This document shows, in pieces, positions 52,847 to 62,217 of a stretch of DNA of 64,000 nt. The stretch spans positions 310,001 through 374,000 of the forward strand of contig CAWEVL010000009.1 in assembly GCA_963812525.1 (NCBI GenBank). The letters are read 5' to 3'. Every line of letters begins with the position of its first letter. The stretch's first letter is position 1. A program made the translations under genes and the position numbers. The notes beneath the pieces are model-generated. The model did not search any database and was not told the DNA's origin. It saw only the letters and a list, made by a program, of their open reading frames with translations. The stretch comes from Bog-756 sp963812525 (GTDB taxonomy: Bacteria; Actinomycetota; Acidimicrobiia; Acidimicrobiales; RAAP-2).

Positions 52847-55330
52847 CCTCGTCGGAGGGGAGGGCCGAACCGCCTCCCGGTCCGGACGGCGAGGGACCGC
52901 CGGCCCCCTCGCCGTACCGGCGAGCCGCCGAGGCGCCCGTCCGGGCGGACGCCTTGCTGGAGGGGCTGACCGACCCGCAGCGGGACTCGGTGGTCCACCG
53001 GGGTGGGCCCCTGCTCATCGTGGCCGGCGCCGGATCGGGCAAGACCCGGGTGCTGACGCGGCGCATCGCCCACCTCATCGCCACCGGCGACGCCAAGCCC
53101 TGGCAGATCCTGGCCATCACCTTCACCAACAAGGCCGCCGAGGAGATGCGCACGCGGGTGGCCGAGCTGGTCGGACCCCGGGGCCAGCGGATGTGGGTGT
53201 CCACCTTCCACTCGGCGTGCGTGCGCATCCTCCGGGCCCACGGTGACCGGTTGGGCTACAAGGGATCCTTCACCATCTACGACGACGCCGACTCGCGGCG
53301 GCTGGTGGAGATCGTCGCCCGGGAGCTGGACATCGACACCAAGAAGCTGTCGCCCCGTTCCATCCTGGGCCAGATCAGCCAGGCCAAGTCCCGACAGCAG
53401 GGGCCCGATGAGTACCGGGCCGCGGCGGCCACCATCTTCGACCGGCGGATCGCCGATGTCTTCGACCTCTACCAGCAGCGGATGGTGGCGGCCAACGCCA
53501 TGGACTTCGACGACCTGCTGCTCAACACGGTCCGCCTCTTCCGGCTCCACCCCGACGTGCTCGACCACTATCGGAACCGCTTCACCCACATCCTGATCGA
53601 CGAGTACCAGGACACCAACGCCGTGCAGAACGCCCTGGCCGTTCTCCTGGCCGGCGAGCACCGCAACATCGTGGTGGTCGGGGACAGCGACCAGTCGGTC
53701 TACCGGTTCCGGGGCGCAGACATCTCCAACATCCTCGACTTCGAGCAGGCCTTCCCCGACGCCACCGCCATCACCCTGGACCAGAACTTCCGGTCCACCC
53801 AGACCATCCTCGACGCCGCCAATGCCGTGATCACCAACAACGTCTCCCGCAAGCCCAAGTCGCTGTGGACCGACCGGGGGGCGGGGGGACAGATCGTTCG
53901 GTACCGGGCCGAGGACGAGCACGACGAGGCCGAGTGGGTGGCCCACGAGATCGTCCGCCTGCGCAGCGACCAGGGACTCCGGTGGGGCGATGTGGCCGTC
54001 TTCTACCGCACCAACGCCCAGTCGGCCGCCCTGGAGGAGGCCATGGTCCATGCCGAGGTGCCCTACAAGGTGGTGGGTGGCACCAAGTTCTACGACCGTC
54101 GCGAGATCAAGGACGTCATGGCCTACCTGAAGGTCCTGGTCAACCCAGACGACGAGATCAGCTGGCGCCGGATCGTCAACGTGCCCAAGCGGGGGGTGGG
54201 GGACACGTCGGTGGCCAAGCTGTCAGGCTGGTCCGGCTCCCGTGGCCTGTCCTTCGGGGACGCCGTGGCCCACGCCGTCGAGGTGGGGATCGGGGGCAAG
54301 GCCGGCCAGGCGCTGCAGGACCTGTCGGCGCTGCTGGCGGGCCTGCGGGCCAGGATGATCGTTCCCCGGCTGGTCGACGACAACGGCGAGGCCATCGCCC
54401 CGCTGGACATCGACGCCCTGCTGGGACCCGACGTCACCGCGGGCGGCACCGACGGGCCGGGAGCCGACGAGCCGGGAGCCGACGAGCCGGCCACGCTCGA
54501 ACCCGGCGAGCTGGTCACCGCGGTGGTGGAGGACACCGGGTACCGCAGCGAGCTGCTGGCCGAGGGAACCATCGAGGCGCTTGGGACGGGTGGAGAACAT
54601 CGACACCCTGGTGGGCATGGCCGCCGAGTACCGCACCCTGGCCGAGTTCCTCGAGGCCGCCTCCCTGGTGGCCGACTCCGACCAGCTCGAGGGGGACGGC
54701 ACCAAGGTCTCACTGATGACCATGCACATCGCCAAGGGCCTCGAGTTCCCGGCGGTCTTCCTGGTCGGGATGGAGGACGGCATCTTCCCCCACATGCGCT
54801 CCCTCGGGGACCCGGTGGAGCTGGAGGAGGAGCGCCGCCTCTGCTACGTGGGCATCACCCGGGCCGAACGGCACCTCTACATCTCCCACGCCTGGTCCCG
54901 CCTGGTCTTCGGCCGGGGTAGCAGCAACATCCCGAGCCGGTTCCTCAACGAGATCCCCGACGAGCTGGTCCGGGAGGTGGGCGGGGACTCCGGCTCCGGC
55001 CGGCGCGGGGGCGAGCGATTCGCGTACCGGGACCGGGCTGCGTCGGCCGACGACGGCGGGGGCACCCCAGGGAGAAGCGTGTTCGGCAGGGGCCTGGCCC
55101 GGGCGGACGGGGAGTTCGACGCCACCGGGCGGCGGCGACGGTCCCCGGCCCCCAGCGGAGCCGAGCTCCTGGGGCTCGAGGCCGGGGACGTCGTGGTCCA
55201 CGGCCAGTGGGGCGAGGGGCGGGTGGTGGAGACCTCGGGGTCGGGCGAGGACGCCGAGGCCGTGGTGATCTTCACCTCGGTGGGGCGCAAGAAGCTCCTG
55301 CTCCGGATGGCGCCGCTCAAGCGGGCCTGA
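52843..55330 (+). CDS. pcrA: ATP-dependent DNA helicase PcrA/UvrD, one frameshift
   Basis: SF1A 3'-5' helicase for repair and replication-transcription conflicts, about 828 aa. LTDPQRDSVVHRGGPLLIVA leads into Walker A GAGSGKTRVLTRRIAHL. Walker B is HILIDEYQDTNAVQ; further motifs are VVVGDSDQSVYRFRGADISN, TLDQNFRSTQTILDAANAVI and LMTMHIAKGLEFPAVFLVGM. The C-terminal Tudor-like domain (GDVVVHGQWGEGRVVETSGS) binds RNA polymerase. An Asp/Glu/Gly/Pro insertion lies at about 540-565. Frame moves +1 near 54586 (before GRVENIDTLVGM). ATG 52843 overlaps the guaA stop. Confidence 0.93.
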
Positions 55331-55676
55331 GGCTGCGACGGGCCCCGGCCGGCCGCCGCTCGGGGCGCTCCCCCGGCCGCCTCCCCGTCTGGGAGACTGG
55401 GTGGGGAGCCGATGGAGTGCATCCTTCCCCCGCCCCATCCGGTTCATCGGATCGTCAGCTGGCCCTGCTTTACTGCCACTGACCAGCTGGGATGGAACAT
55501 AGCCTCGGGCAGGAGCGCACACCCGAGACGGCGGCGCCCGTATCACCGCTTGCGAATCTGCGCAGAATGAGGTCTGGGGAGCGCGTTGGAGGGCAAGATC
55601 AACTTCGATCAGGACGGCGCGTCCGTCGAAGGCGGAGGAGGACGCGGATCGGCCTTCGTCGACCGGCATCCCGCCG
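55331..55676 (+). other. 346-bp gap with weak stem-loop
   Basis: No coding region I trust. CAGCTGG (55456-55462) / CCAGCTG (55483-55489) can form a 7-bp stem around an AT-richer loop (CTGCTTTACTGCC), near a locally lower-GC patch. The final 100 bp before 55677 could encode an N-terminal extension of the next protein in another frame (EGKINFDQDGASVEGGGGRG from a TTG at 55585). Confidence 0.35.
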
Positions 55677-56971
55677 GTGGTCTCCACCCCCTCCAGCCGG
55701 GACACCGACGGGTCCCGCCACGCCCACGGGTTGCCCCGTCCCACCCGGCGGGAGCGTCGGGCCCGCCGCAAGGAGAAGATCCGGCGCCGCCGGACCCTGA
55801 TCGGCCGCCATCCCAAGTCGACGGTGGCCCTGGTCATCGTGCTGGCCCTGACGCCGGTGTGGATCTCGGCCGGATCGGCCGCCACCGACCCGGCACTGGG
55901 GAACACCCCCGGCGCCCGGCTGACCGAGTGGGTCCGCGACCACGGCGGCGGGGGCCTGGTCACCTGGGCCGAGAACACCTGGTACACCTGGCACGCCCCA
56001 CCCAAGGGCGGGAAGCCCGAGAAGGGCGCCATCCCCGCGCCGGAGGCCGCCACCTCCACCACCCAGCCGGCCGGCCCGGCCCACCTCCCGGTCCCCGCCG
56101 CCATCACCCCGTTCGTGGCCACCCCGACGCCCGGTGAGGGCCAGTGGCATCCCATCGGTCGGACCGTGGGAGGCCTCCCGGCCATGTATGCGGCCTTCCT
56201 CCGTCCGAACGCCGTCAACACCAGCCTGGTGTGCGGCGTGGCGTGGATGGACACCAAGCTGCTGCGGGCCACCCTGTACGAGGGGACGTCCATCCCGGGC
56301 ACCGGGCAGACCTGGCCCGACGTGGCCCCCATCACCGGACCGGCCCTCGACACCCTGGTGGCCGCCTTCAACTCCGGGTTCCGGATGCAGGACGCCCAGG
56401 GCGGCTTCTACGCCAACGGGGTGACCGCCGTCCCCCTCCGAACCGGAGCGGCCTCGCTGGTCATCGACAGCAACGGGACACCGACCATCGGGGCGTGGGG
56501 GACCGACGTCTCCATGTCGCCCTCCGTGGTGGCGGTGCGGCAGAACCTGGACCTCATCGTCGACCGGCGGCCGTCCGGTGCCGGGACTCGACGCCAACGA
56601 CAACATCCGGTGGGGGGCCACGCTCGGGGGCCGCGTCCAGGTGTGGCGGTCGGGCCTCGGCGTCACCGCCGACGGCGCCCTCGTCTTCGCCGGCGGCTCC
56701 GGTCTCTCCATCGTGGACCTGGCCAACGTCCTGGCCCGGGCCGGGGCCGTCCGGGCCATGGAGATGGACATCAACACCGCCTGGGTCAACTTCACCAGCT
56801 TCGATCCTCCCGTGCGGCCAGCCGGCCGGGCCGGCCAACGGCACGTTGCTCACCCACGACGAGGCCACCCCGGTGAGCCGGTACTTCCAGAGCCTGTCGC
56901 GGGACTTCGTGACCATGTCCGCCGTCCTGCCCGCCGAGGCACCGGCCCCACCCGCCGTGAAGAAGCGCTGA
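55677..56971 (+). CDS. Phosphodiester glycosidase (NAGPA) domain protein, two frameshifts
   Basis: About 430 aa. A basic N terminus (RRERRARRKEKIRRRR) precedes one transmembrane helix (TVALVIVLALTPVWISAG), then a Pro/Thr-rich linker. The extracellular domain has the NAGPA/DUF2233 pattern: FNSGFRMQDAQGGFYANGVT, NIRWGATLGGRVQVWRSGLG and RAMEMDINTAWVNFTSFDP. Family members cleave GlcNAc-phosphate or other phosphodiester sugars. Frame moves +1 near 56575 (before PVPGLDANDN) and +1 near 56825 (before PANGTLLTHDEAT). The start is uncertain: GTG 55677 or an upstream codon if another frame error is present. Confidence 0.75.
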
Positions 56972-57059
56972 GACCTACCATCACCGGTGGGCCGATCCCG
57001 GCCCGTCCGGGGAACGGCCCCGCCGGGGCCGGCACCTCGGGGAGACGAGGAGTCGGATG

Positions 57060-57864
57060 ATGGTCGGACCAGCTGCCCAAGCGACGCTACGAGCAGGAGC
57101 TCCTGACGCTTCAGGGCGAGCTGGCCACCATGACCGAGTGGGTCCACCGCAGCGGGTCGCGGGTGGTGGTCGTCTTCGAGGGCCGGGACGCGGCCGGCAA
57201 GGGCGGCGTGATCAAGCGGATCAGCCAGTACCTGAGCCCGAGGGTCTGCCGGATCGTGGCCTTGCCGGCGCCGACCGAACGGGAGCGGGGCGAGTGGTAC
57301 TTCCAGCGGTATGTGGCCGAGCTCCCCTCGGCGGGCGAGATGGCCCTCTTCGACCGGAGTTGGTACAACCGGGCCGGGGTGGAGCGGGTGATGGGGTTCT
57401 GCACCGACGAGGAGTACCAGCGGTTCCTCCGCCAGTGCCCGGTGTTGGAGCACCAGCTCATCGAGGACGGGATCATCCTCATCAAATACTGGTTCTCGGT
57501 CAGCGACGACGAACAGGAGCGCCGGTTCCAGAGCCGCGTCGACGACCCGTTGCGACGGTGGAAGCTCAGCCCCATGGATCTCGAGGCCCGGCAGCGGTGG
57601 GTCGACTACTCACGGGCCAAGGACAACATGTTCCTCCACACCGACACCCCCGAGTCGCCCTGGTACGTGGTGGAGGCCGACGACAAGCGCCGGGCCCGGC
57701 TCAACTGCATCGCCCACCTGCTCAGCCGAGTGCCCTATCAGCCCATCGAACGGGAGAAGCTCCGGCTGCCCAAGCGGGTCAGGGACGAGAGCTATCAGCG
57801 GCCGCCGAGGGACCTCGCCACCTACGTCCCCGACTTTGCGTCCACGCTGGCCGAGGAGGCATGA
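57060..57864 (+). CDS. ppk2: Polyphosphate kinase 2, one frameshift
   Basis: Transfers phosphate between polyphosphate and nucleotides, about 267 aa. ATG 57060 after GAGGAG opens M(S)DQLPKRRYEQELLTLQGEL only if the extra G at about 57063 is ignored (+1). Walker A is VVFEGRDAAGKGGVIKRI; Walker B FDRSWYNRAGVERVMGFCTD; the lid has LRRWKLSPMDLEARQRWVDY and a conserved FLHTDTPESPWYVVEADDKR. Single-domain PPK2, most like the class I GDP/ADP-phosphorylating group. Convergent with dprE2, 26 bp apart. Confidence 0.92.
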
Positions 57865-57890
57865 GCCCGCCCCGACGCCGCCCCGCGGTC

Positions 57891-58653
57891 TCAGCCGGGC
57901 ATGCGGCGCCACACGGCCCGGGGCAGATGGCGCATCACGGTGAAGACCCATCGGAGGACGGGCGGGGCGTAGACCACCGAGGCGCCCGACCCGATCCCGC
58001 GCACCACCGCGTCGGCCACCGCGTCGGGCGTGGTCGGGAACGGGGCCGGCGTCATCCCTTCGGTCATCCGGCCCACCACGAAGCCGGGTCGCACGATCAT
58101 GACGTCCACCCCGGAGCCGACCAGGGAGTCGCCCAGGCCCTGGGCGAAGGCGTCGAGCCCCGCCTTCGAGGAGCCGTAGATGAAGTTGGCGCTGGCGCGC
58201 CCGCTCGCCGGCCACGGACGACAGCACCACCAGGCGGCCGTGGCCCTGATGGCGGAGCCGGCCGGTCACGGCCAGCACGGCTGACGCCAGCCCCGAGAAG
58301 TTGGTGGCCAGGACCGCGGCGGCCGCCTCGGGATCGAGTTCGTCGGCGCTCTGATCGCCCAGCACGCCGGCCGCCACGATCACCAGGTCCATGTCGCCGA
58401 ACCGGTCGAAGACATCGGCGGCGAAGGTGGCGTGCCGGGCGGTCTCGGTGGCGTCGAAGGCCACCGCCTCGGCCACGTCGGCCCCGGCGGCCTTGGCCCG
58501 GTCCACCGCCTCGGTGAGGCGAGGCCCCTCCCGGCCGGCCAGTACCACCGTCCGGCAGCGGCCGGGGACCAGCCTGTCCACGATGGCTTGGGCGATCTCC
58601 GAAGACCCCCCGAGGACGAGCACTGACTGGGGTCGCCCGACGGCGTCGATCAT
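57891..58653 (-). CDS. dprE2: Decaprenylphosphoryl-2-keto-ribose reductase DprE2, one frameshift
   Basis: Short-chain dehydrogenase, about 253 aa, second half of the DPR-to-DPA epimerisation. NAD(P) motif SVLVLGGSSEIAQAIVDRLV (GGSSEIA is the DprE2-type variant); DLVIVAAGVLGDQ; catalytic SSVAGER...NFIYGSSKAGLDAF (Ser, Tyr, Lys). The frame moves +1 near 58196 (extra C before SANFIYGSSK). The C terminus GASVVYAPPVLRWVFTVMRH is typical of DprE2. ATG 58653 is preceded by AGGA. The upstream dprE1 frame reads straight into this gene without a stop (see the dprE1 entry). Confidence 0.9.
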
Positions 58654-60440
58654 GATCCTGTCCGTTCTGGTGGTGGGTCGGCGCCGTCGGACGGGGTCCG
58701 GGCGGATCTGCTGGGGGGAGTCCGGGTCGGGGGGGTCTTCGGGCCTGGCGGACCCGGTCCGAGGGGTCTTGGCCGCCGAGGCCTTGGCGACGCGCCGGCC
58801 CGGCCGGCCGGCCTCGGCCGCCTGCGCCTTGGAGGTCGGCGTTCTGGGGGTCTTTGCCTTGGAGGTCGGCGCCTTGGGGGTTTGCGACTTGGACGTCGGT
58901 GTTCTGGGGGTCTCCGTCTTGGAGTCCGCAGCCTTCGAGTCCCCAGCCTTGGGGTCCGCCGCCTTGGGGGGACGGGACCCGGAGCGGGACGTCCGCCGGG
59001 CCCGGGCCACGGGTGCCGGGCCGCCGACGCCACCCGTCGCCTCGGCATCGGTGCACAGCCCGAGACGCCGCCCGAGATCGGACCGCAGGACTCCGTCGGG
59101 GTCGACGCGGTCCCGCACCGCCTGCCACTCCTCGACCCGGGGGTACATGGCCCGGAAGGTGGTCGGGGAGACCCGCGAGTCCTTGGCCAGATACACCCGT
59201 CCGCCGGCGGCCACCACCAGCTGGTCGAGGTCGTCGAGCAGCTGGTCCAGCTCCGGATGGCCGACCGGCAGGTCGAGGGCCAGGGTCCACCCGGGGATGG
59301 GGAAGGAGAGCGGTCCCGGATCGCCGGGCCCGAACCGCTTCAGCACGGCCAGGAAGCTGGCCAGCCTCGAGCGTCGAGAGGCGTTCGATGACCGTCCGCA
59401 CCGTCTCCCCGTGCCCGTCGCCCACCACGAACTGGTACTGCAGGAAGCCCTGTCGGCCGTAGAGGCGGTTCCATCCCTCCACCCCGTCGAGGGGGTGGAA
59501 GAACCCGGTCATGTGGTGGGGCTTGGCCACCTGGCGCACGGGGGCCTTGCGGAACCAGAACTCGTTGAAGGCCCCCACCGTGAGAGGGTTGAGCAGGCCG
59601 CTGGGTGGGGTCACGGGGACGCGGGCCAGCGTCCGGGGGACGAAGGCCCGGGCCCGGTCCGGCGCCCGGCGCAGCCGTTCGGGCAGGTCTTCGAGCCGGG
59701 CGTGGTCGCCGCGGGTCAGCACGGAACGGCCCAGGCGGCTCCCGGTGGACTGGCAGTCGATCCAGGCCACCGAGTAGCGGTAGGCGTCGTCCCCGGTGAG
59801 CAACTTCTCCATGGCGCCGTCGAGGTCGTCGGCCCGCTCGGTGTCCACCAGCATGTAGCTGGTCTCGATGGGGATCATCTGGAGCGTGGCCGTGGTGACC
59901 ACGCCGGTCAGGCCCATGCCCCCGGCGGTGGCCCAGAAGAGAGCAGGATCGGACGAAGCCGACACGGTGACGGTCCCGGTCGGGGTGACCAACGTCATGT
60001 CGAGGACGTGGCGAGCAGAAGCTGCCGTCCACGTGGTGGTTCTTGCCGTGGATGTCGGCGGCGATGGCCCCGCCGACGGTGACCAGTCGGGTCCCGGGGG
60101 TCACCGGCACGAACCAGCCCAGCGGGACCAGGCGTTCCATCAGGGTCTGCAGGCTGACCCCCGCACCCACCGTGACCTGGCCCGACGCCAGGTCGACCCC
60201 GTGGATGGCGTCCAGCCAGGTGGCGTCGAGGACCGACCCGCCGGCGTTCTGGGCGGCGTCGCCATAGCTGCGCCCGAGGCCCCGGGCGATGATGCCCCGG
60301 CGTCCCGGGGCCGGTGCGGCGGCCCGGGCCATGGCCTGGTCCACGATGTCGGGGTGCACGGCGTGGACCACCTCGGCCGAGCTCGGCGCCGTCCGGCCCC
60401 AACCGGTCAGCAGGGCCCGTCGACCCCGGGGGGCGCTCAC
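58650..60440 (-). CDS. dprE1: Decaprenylphosphoryl-ribose oxidase DprE1 with repetitive tail, frame-disrupted
   Basis: FAD flavoenzyme oxidising decaprenylphosphoryl-ribose. GTG 60440 overlaps the ubiA stop (GTGA). FAD motif IIARGLGRSYGDAAQNAGGS; IAADIHGKNHHVDGSFC with the flavin-linked His; C-terminal LAKDSRVSPTTFRAMYPRVE with the catalytic Lys. Frame moves +1 near 60011 (before HVLDMTLVTP) and +1 near 59365 (before ASFLAVLKRF). The enzyme core ends RSDLGRRLGL near 59062. A Thr/Pro/Ser/Lys-rich tail of about 135 residues follows, running in frame into dprE2. One more +1 slip would instead end it at the TGA (58652-58650) overlapping the dprE2 ATG. The residue matching mycobacterial Cys387 is Ala (codon 59280-59278). 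Confidence 0.9.
58825..58945 (-). repeat. 30-bp degenerate tandem repeats in dprE1 tail
   Basis: Four or so copies of a 30-bp unit beginning, on the + strand, TTGGAGGTCGGCG or TTGGACGTCGGTG and ending in GTCT/GTTT. They encode 10-residue units of the type SK-x-x-TP-[R/K]-[T/A]-PT. Protein-coding low-complexity repeat, not a CRISPR: there are no spacers and the copies are degenerate. Confidence 0.75.
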
Positions 60441-61393
60441 CTGGCGTAGACGCCGGCGGCGAACAGGGCGATCCAGCACACCCCGTAGATCTGCAGCCGG
60501 TGGTCGTGGAGGGCCAGCTCCTCGGGTGCTGCGCCCTTCCCCGAGTCGAGCAGCCGCATGATGTGCAGCAGGGCCACGGTGAAGGGGATCACGGTGAGCT
60601 GGAACCAGATGGGGTCGGTCCCGTGGAGTTCGGCAGCCCGCCCGAAGGCCCAGAGGCAGTAGGCCGAGACGGTGACCGCCGCCGACAGGGTCCGCACCGA
60701 TCGGAGGAACGAGGGCGTGTACAGGCCGAGCGTCTGGCGGATCGGCCCGTCTTCGGTCTGCTGCTCGGCCAGCAGTTGCTTCTCGCCCGACCGCTTGCCC
60801 GTCACCAGGAGCAGCGATCCGAAGGAGGCCACGATGAGGAACCAGTTGGTCAGGGCCACGCCGGTGGCCACACCTCCGGCCACGGCCCGGAGCACGAAGC
60901 CGGCGCTCACGGCGGCCAGGTCGAGGATGGGCTCGTTCTTGATGCCCAGGGAGTAGGCCACGTTGACCAGCGCGTAGATGACCATGACCAGGGCCAGGTG
61001 CCACCCGGCCAGGAGCTGGCCGAGCCCGACGGAGCCGGCCAGCATGACCACCCCGACGGCGACGGCCACGGGGACGGCCACCACCCCGGCGGCCACCGGT
61101 CGGAGCCGCTTGGTGGGGTGCATCCGGTCGGCCGGGGCGTCGACGGCGTCGTTGAGGAAGTAGGTCCCCGAGGCGGCCAGGCAGAACACTCCGAAGGCGC
61201 CGATCCCATGCCACAGCGCCGAGCGGTGGAGGAGCACCCCGGCTGCGGCCGGGGCCACGAAGACCAGGAGGTTCTTGATCCACTGCTTCGGGCGGCACAG
61301 CCGGACCAGACCCCTCGGAAGGGAGCTCGAAGCGGCTGGCGGCGGCGCCGCGTGCTCGTCGGGAAGGTCCACAGCTTCAGCCGAAGTGGTCAA
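60437..61393 (-). CDS. ubiA: UbiA-family decaprenyl-phosphate phosphoribosyltransferase
   Basis: Integral membrane prenyltransferase, 318 aa, about eight or nine hydrophobic segments. The N-terminal GLVRLCRPKQWIKNLLVFVA and FLNDAVDAPADRMHPTKRLR (the NDxxDxxxD motif) are those of the Rv3806c type, which joins PRPP to decaprenyl phosphate. A second acidic/Tyr motif is DHRLQIYG near the C terminus. Directly upstream of dprE1 with a GTGA overlap, so the three genes encode the whole decaprenylphosphoryl-arabinose path except the 5-phosphate phosphatase, which I do not see here. Confidence 0.92.
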   Translation of the reverse strand: MTTSAEAVDLPDEHAAPPPAASSSLPRGLVRLCRPKQWIKNLLVFVAPAAAGVLLHRSALWHGIGAFGVFCLAASGTYFLNDAVDAPADRMHPTKRLRPVAAGVVAVPVAVAVGVVMLAGSVGLGQLLAGWHLALVMVIYALVNVAYSLGIKNEPILDLAAVSAGFVLRAVAGGVATGVALTNWFLIVASFGSLLLVTGKRSGEKQLLAEQQTEDGPIRQTLGLYTPSFLRSVRTLSAAVTVSAYCLWAFGRAAELHGTDPIWFQLTVIPFTVALLHIMRLLDSGKGAAPEELALHDHRLQIYGVCWIALFAAGVYAR

Positions 61394-61547
61394 GGCGTCC
61401 TCAGGGGGGTCGGGAAGTGCCGCCTGCGCCGGAGCGAAGGTACCACGCAGGCTCCAGGCTAGGGCCTCGCCGCCCGTCGGTGGGTGCCCCCGGGCCGAGC
61501 GGGCCGGTCCCCGAGGCCCGGATGGGCTTTTCGCCCCAGTCAGCGCT

Positions 61548-61553
61548 TAGTAT
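61548..61553 (+). promoter_or_regulatory. -10 box for leaderless B12-domain gene
   Basis: TAGTAT 8 nt before the GTG at 61562; a weak GGCTTT lies 17 bp upstream. No ribosome-binding site precedes the start. Predicted transcript begins at or next to the start codon. The 168-bp gap to ubiA is otherwise GC-rich with no gene. Confidence 0.5.
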
Positions 61554-61561
61554 CTGCCTCC

Positions 61562-61978
61562 GTGAAGCGCCCGTATCGAGTCGTGGTGGCCAAGCCGGGC
61601 CTGGACGGGCACGATCGGGGCGCCAAAGTGATCGCCCGCGCCCTCCGGGACGCCGGCTTCGAGGTCATCTACACCGGGCTCCACCAGACGGCCGAGCAGG
61701 TGGTCCAGGCCGTCATCCAGGAGGACGCCGACGCCGTGGGCCTGTCCCTGCTCTCCGGGGCCCACCTGACGCTGGTGCCGAAGGTCATCGACGGTCTGCG
61801 GGAGCAGGGCCGGGACGACGTGTTGGTGCTGGTCGGGGGGATCATCCCCGCGGCCGACATCCCAGTGCTGAAGGACATGGGCGTCGCCGAGGTGTTCACC
61901 CCCGGAGCGCCCCTGCCGGCCATCGGTGCCTGGCTCGGTGACGCCCTCGACCTGCGGGAGCGTGGAGAGACGGCCTGA
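61562..61978 (+). CDS. Cobalamin-binding subunit of acyl-CoA mutase
   Basis: 138-aa stand-alone B12-binding domain. KPGLDGHDRGAKVIARALRD contains the DxHxxG motif whose His coordinates cobalt; VGLSLLSGAHLTLVPKVIDG and GGIIPAADIPVLKDMGVAEV complete the fold. This is the small-subunit type used by two-subunit methylmalonyl-CoA or related isobutyryl/2-hydroxyisobutyryl-CoA mutases. The catalytic partner is not in the window. Its neighbour sucCD consumes succinyl-CoA, the product of methylmalonyl-CoA mutase. Confidence 0.88.
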   Translation: MKRPYRVVVAKPGLDGHDRGAKVIARALRDAGFEVIYTGLHQTAEQVVQAVIQEDADAVGLSLLSGAHLTLVPKVIDGLREQGRDDVLVLVGGIIPAADIPVLKDMGVAEVFTPGAPLPAIGAWLGDALDLRERGETA

Positions 61979-62164
61979 GATCGAGCAGGACCGGGCCGCC
62001 CCCCACGACTGGGCGTCCTCGGCCCGGGCCGTGCCGGTCCGACGGGCGCCGCAGGGGTCCGGCCCCACCGGCGGGGCGCCGGGTCCGGCTCGGACGGGGA
62101 CGTACCGGACCGGCACGTGGGGGCCACGGACCGGCCGGCGCAGGACAGTTCGCAGTACCAGATC

Positions 62165-62202
62165 AATCGCAACAACCAGACAGAATCGCAACAACCAGAC
62201 AG
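62165..62202 (+). repeat. 19-bp perfect tandem repeat in sucC leader
   Basis: AATCGCAACAACCAGACAG occurs twice back to back (62165-62183 and 62184-62202), ending 1 bp before the AGAGG ribosome-binding site of sucC. The rest of the 239-bp gap is GC-rich without a recognisable promoter. Confidence 0.9.
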
Positions 62203-62217
62203 AGAGGAACGGATCCG

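Noticed and set aside
58825..58945. 30-bp periodic repeats resembling a short CRISPR array.
   Set aside because: Copies are contiguous and degenerate, without unique spacers, and encode a 10-residue protein repeat in the dprE1 tail. No cas genes are in the window.
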